Source: an uncultured Clostridia bacterium (GTDB lineage Bacteria > Bacillota > Clostridia > UMGS1883). Taken from it: a stretch of 8,027 nucleotides of DNA. Under the pieces are notes generated by a model. That model had not been told where the DNA came from. It searched no databases and saw only the letters and a program-made list of their open reading frames with translations. Below, piece by piece: positions 5,814 through 8,027 of this stretch (its first letter is position 1; every line of letters starts with the position of its first letter). The translations under genes and the position numbers were made by a program. The stretch is taken from NCBI GenBank assembly GCA_947630525.1, contig CANRHW010000071.1, positions 1 to 8,027 of the forward strand, read 5' to 3'.

Positions 5814-7151
5814 ATGAAAATTCCAGAAAGTGTCAGCGCGATCATCGGCCGCCTTGAAGAGGCGGGGTTTGAAACTCTGGCTGTCGGCGGCTGCGTCAGG
5901 GACAGCCTTATGGGCCGCGAACCTGTGGACTGGGACCTTTGTACCTCCGCCCGGCCCGAGCAGGTCAAGGCCGCCCTGCCCGGCCTGCGCGTGCTTGATA
6001 CCGGCCTCAGACACGGCACCGTTACGGTGCTGACGGCCGGCGGCCCGTGCGAAGTGACTACCTTTAGGGTGGAGGGTCCTTATACCGACAGCCGCCGGCC
6101 TGACAGCGTGGAGTTTACCGGCGACCTTGTGCTGGACCTTTCCCGCAGGGATTTCACCGTCAACGCTATGGCCTTTTCTCCTCGGCGCGGCCTTGTCGAC
6201 CCCTTTGGAGGGAGGGCGGACCTTGACAGGCGGCTGCTCAGGGCGGTCGGCGACCCGCCCCTTCGCTTTGGCGAGGACGCCCTGCGCATACTTAGGGGAG
6301 TGCGTTTCAGCGCGGCTTTGGGTTTTGAGGTGGAGGCGCGTACTGCCGCCGCCATGTTGGAAAAGCGGGAGCTGCTCGACGATATTTCGGCCGAGCGCAA
6401 GCGGGATGAACTGCTTAAAGCTCTGCAAAGCGGCCGCATACGGGGAGCTTTTACGCGGTTTCGTGAAATTGTGGCCCGGGTCATACCGGAGCTTCGCCCT
6501 TGCTTTGACGCCGAGCAGCGGACGGCGCACCACTGCTATGACGTTTACACTCATATACTTACCGCGGTGGACAGTTATTCCGGGAACGATCCGTGCGTCA
6601 GGGCCGCGCTGCTGCTTCACGATATAGCCAAGCCCCTTTGCCGCAGGTACCGCAACGGCGCCGACCACTTCAAAGGCCATCCCGCCGCGGGAGCTAAGCT
6701 GACCGAAGACATACTGCGCCGTCTCCGATTGGATAACGGCTTTACCGCCCGGGCGGTAAAGCTGGTTCGCGCCCACGATATCCGGCTGGTGCACGGGATG
6801 CCGCAAATCCTAAAAATGTGCTGCATTTTCGGCGACGGCCTGATGCCGGAACTGTTTGATATGATGGAAGCCGATATAGCCGCCCAGTCCGATTATAAGA
6901 GGGAAGAAAAGCTGGCCCTCGTTGACCGGGGCCGTAAAAATTACGCTCTCGTAATGGAAAACGGGCTTTGCCGCAGTTTGAGCGGGCTCGCCGTGGACGG
7001 CGAAAGCGCCGTGGCTCTCGGCCTAAAAGGCCGGGAAATAAGAGCGGCCCTCCGGCACTGCCTCAACGGCGTTATGAACGGTCGGGCGGAAAACGACCCT
7101 CGCGCCCTCGGGGAATATATGCGCGAGTTAGCCGTGCGGATAATGAATTAA
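5814..7151 (+). CDS. cca: CCA tRNA nucleotidyltransferase with HD domain
   Basis: The 445-residue protein is a class II CCA-adding enzyme, which builds or repairs the 3' CCA of tRNAs from CTP and ATP. The nucleotidyltransferase head shows VGGCVRD (24-30), the catalytic acidic pair in VDWDL (Asp39, Asp41), TGLRHGTVTV (63-72), RRDFTVNAMA (111-120) and the neck LRFGEDALRILRGVRFSAALGF (150-171). An ERKRDELLKAL helix (194-204) follows. An HD phosphohydrolase domain then occupies about 235-330: HHCYDVYTHIL (239-249), LLHDIAKP (267-274, His269-Asp270) and DHFKGHP (284-290). HD-bearing CCA enzymes occur in E. coli and many Clostridia, whereas Bacillus subtilis Cca lacks the domain; the HD part can have phosphatase/phosphodiesterase activity. 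All metal-ligand motifs are present. The remaining C-terminal part is helical. Whether it adds all three bases or only part cannot be read here, though no second such gene is in the window. It ends inside the large inverted repeat at 7140-7192. Confidence 0.95.
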   Translation: MKIPESVSAIIGRLEEAGFETLAVGGCVRDSLMGREPVDWDLCTSARPEQVKAALPGLRVLDTGLRHGTVTVLTAGGPCEVTTFRVEGPYTDSRRPDSVEFTGDLVLDLSRRDFTVNAMAFSPRRGLVDPFGGRADLDRRLLRAVGDPPLRFGEDALRILRGVRFSAALGFEVEARTAAAMLEKRELLDDISAERKRDELLKALQSGRIRGAFTRFREIVARVIPELRPCFDAEQRTAHHCYDVYTHILTAVDSYSGNDPCVRAALLLHDIAKPLCRRYRNGADHFKGHPAAGAKLTEDILRRLRLDNGFTARAVKLVRAHDIRLVHGMPQILKMCCIFGDGLMPELFDMMEADIAAQSDYKREEKLALVDRGRKNYALVMENGLCRSLSGLAVDGESAVALGLKGREIRAALRHCLNGVMNGRAENDPRALGEYMRELAVRIMN

Positions 7152-7192
7152 AAAAAATTCGCTCATGTGAGCGAATTTTTTTAATTCATTAT
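7140..7192. terminator. Bidirectional terminator in a very long inverted repeat
   Basis: The arms 7140-7165 and 7168-7192 are complementary over 25 bp, with a single extra A in the left A-run (eight A, 7150-7157, against seven T, 7176-7182). The core TTCGCTC...GAGCGAA with loop ATGT plus the T-run is a classic terminator in both directions. Unusually, complementarity continues past the T-run for another ten bases (AATTCATTAT), and the left arm contains the last codons and stop of cca. It serves cca and the convergent gene at 7231. Confidence 0.85.
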
Positions 7193-7230
7193 ATTATTTT
7201 CCCGGTGTGTCGCCGCTTTTTCGGCACGCT

Positions 7231-8027
7231 CTATTGATATATCTTTTCAAAGCTATATTTGCAGTCTTCTCCGTTCATGGTAAAGCGGAGCACCCAAGCG
7301 TTCTCCAAAGCGGAGGGTATATCCGTGTAGTCGGACGTGTCCGCCAGGGTTAGGACGCGCACCTTGCCTCGGAAAGTTACCGCATTGGCAAGGCCCGGCT
7401 TTACAATATAGACGTTTTTCGTCTGGGCCGCCAGGTCAAGATAATCGTAAAATACCTGGGTTTCGGCGGCAATGGAGCCGTTGGGATCGGCGTTGGTCAG
7501 AACTATCACGTTCCGTGCGGCCGTGGATGCCAGCGCGTTTGCCATGGACAGCCAGTTTGCGCCGGTCAGCCGGCCGTTGGCGGGCAGTGATATTATCAGG
7601 GCAAAGCCCTTGTCAAAGGCGCTGAAAGTGTCGGCCTTTATAGGAGTATTCACGTCGGCGGGACGTTTTTCGCTCATATAACCGCCCAAAAAGCCATAGC
7701 TGGTCGATGAGGCTATACTCCTCAGACCGTCGCGGTAGAGCAGGGAGTTTAGCAGGGTGTTCTTGGAGGAGACAAAGGCAAATACCCCGAAGCTGCTGCC
7801 GCCCGGCACAGTCCCCATGGCGGGGTCGGTAATGTTTTCCGCCGGCAGCTCAGGCCGGCTTGAAACGGGTTCGTCCACCTTTATCAGCGTATGGGCGCTC
7901 ACTCCGTCTCTGCTGAGGGTGAGCGTGCTGTAGCCCGGGGCCAGAGCGGTAAGTATGCGGCCGTTCAGCGCGGCGTATTGAGAATTGCCCACCGTGGGGG
8001 AAAGCAGAGTGATGTTTTCTACCCTGG
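7231..8027 (-). CDS. Partial: C-terminal part of an Ig-like-domain protein with a degenerate metallophosphatase-like domain
   Basis: The frame is open to the right edge of the window, so the true N-terminus lies outside; a GTG at 7992 is probably internal. 264 residues are visible. The first 50 or so (RVENITLLSPTVG, then ALNGRILTALAPGYSTLTL and a TLIKVD strand) resemble the end of a bacterial Ig-like Big_2 domain. A proline-rich linker (EPVSSRPELPAENITDP) leads to an alpha/beta domain with strands FGVFAFVSS, FALIISLP, NVIVLTNADP, NVYIVKPG and KVRVLTLAD. The order recalls surface proteins of Firmicutes in which Ig-like domains precede a calcineurin-type phosphoesterase. However, the visible part has one histidine only and none of the GDxH, GNHD or GHxH metal motifs, so a catalytically dead relative is more likely than an active phosphatase. 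It is probably exported (Ig-like domains act outside the membrane), but no signal peptide can be seen. The assignment rests on remembered pattern similarity and is tentative; the reading frame is secure. Confidence 0.5.
   Translation of the reverse strand, partial: RVENITLLSPTVGNSQYAALNGRILTALAPGYSTLTLSRDGVSAHTLIKVDEPVSSRPELPAENITDPAMGTVPGGSSFGVFAFVSSKNTLLNSLLYRDGLRSIASSTSYGFLGGYMSEKRPADVNTPIKADTFSAFDKGFALIISLPANGRLTGANWLSMANALASTAARNVIVLTNADPNGSIAAETQVFYDYLDLAAQTKNVYIVKPGLANAVTFRGKVRVLTLADTSDYTDIPSALENAWVLRFTMNGEDCKYSFEKIYQ

Noticed and set aside
5778..6806. Long open frame (342 codons) on the - strand opposite cca
   Set aside because: It lies almost wholly inside a clear cca gene, its translation is rich in Arg, Gly, Ala and Pro without any domain, and it has no ribosome site; it is a by-product of GC-rich codon use.
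7203..7226. Second hairpin (GCCG/CGGC around a T-run) between the terminator and the partial gene
   Set aside because: The stem is only four firm pairs with irregular outer pairing and no following T-run on either strand.
6968..7237. Small + strand frame crossing the end of cca and the terminator
   Set aside because: It reads through the terminator palindrome, has no ribosome site and no similarity I recognise.
1..8027. CRISPR array, tRNA/rRNA gene, insertion sequence or toxin-antitoxin system
   Set aside because: No spaced direct repeats, no clover-leaf or rRNA signature and no transposase motifs were found. MazG next to HU is not a MazEF system: no mazE or mazF gene is present.

Overview
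The window looks like chromosomal DNA of a moderately GC-rich member of the class Clostridia, probably of the Oscillospirales/Ruminococcaceae type. The reasons are a YesL-like (DUF624) membrane protein starting MAGFFGLFDYSKPGPG, a SpoVB-type flippase next to mazG and an HU gene, and a CCA-adding enzyme with a C-terminal HD domain, all with strong GGAGG-type ribosome sites. Placement below class is inference. There are no rRNA or tRNA genes, phage genes, insertion sequences or CRISPR arrays. Eight protein genes cover nearly everything; no gene-free stretch exceeds 300 bases.

Layout, left to right. Bases 1-79 hold a good sigma-A promoter for a DUF815-family AAA+ ATPase (80-1270, +). A second, strikingly similar promoter (1279-1307) starts a compact operon: a DUF624/YesL membrane protein (real start probably TTG 1340), a SpoVB/MATE-like flippase (2275-3759, overlapping by ATGA) and a MazG-type NTP pyrophosphatase (3762-4400). 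An extended -10 promoter overlapping the mazG stop drives the small HU gene (4489-4761). HU ends at a bidirectional terminator (4774-4812) shared with a convergent lipid kinase gene (4862-5749, -). The kinase gene and cca (5814-7151, +) diverge from a 64-bp spacer carrying interlocked promoters. cca ends in a very long near-perfect inverted repeat (7140-7192) that serves as a terminator facing a convergent, incomplete gene (7231-8027, -). That gene encodes the C-terminal part of an Ig-like-domain protein with what looks like a degenerate metallophosphatase-like domain.

Functionally the region mixes housekeeping and envelope genes: lipid-linked precursor flipping, nucleotide-pool sanitising, nucleoid compaction, lipid phosphorylation and tRNA 3'-end maturation. 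I do not see a new defence or mobile system. The points most worth a second look are the degenerate phosphatase-like protein at the right edge, the shortened MazG that lacks its second catalytic half, the break in the usual Clostridia mazG-hup-rqcP-yabP-yabQ order directly after hup, the unusually extended palindrome at the end of cca, the near-duplicate promoters of the first two transcription units, and the interlocked divergent promoters.
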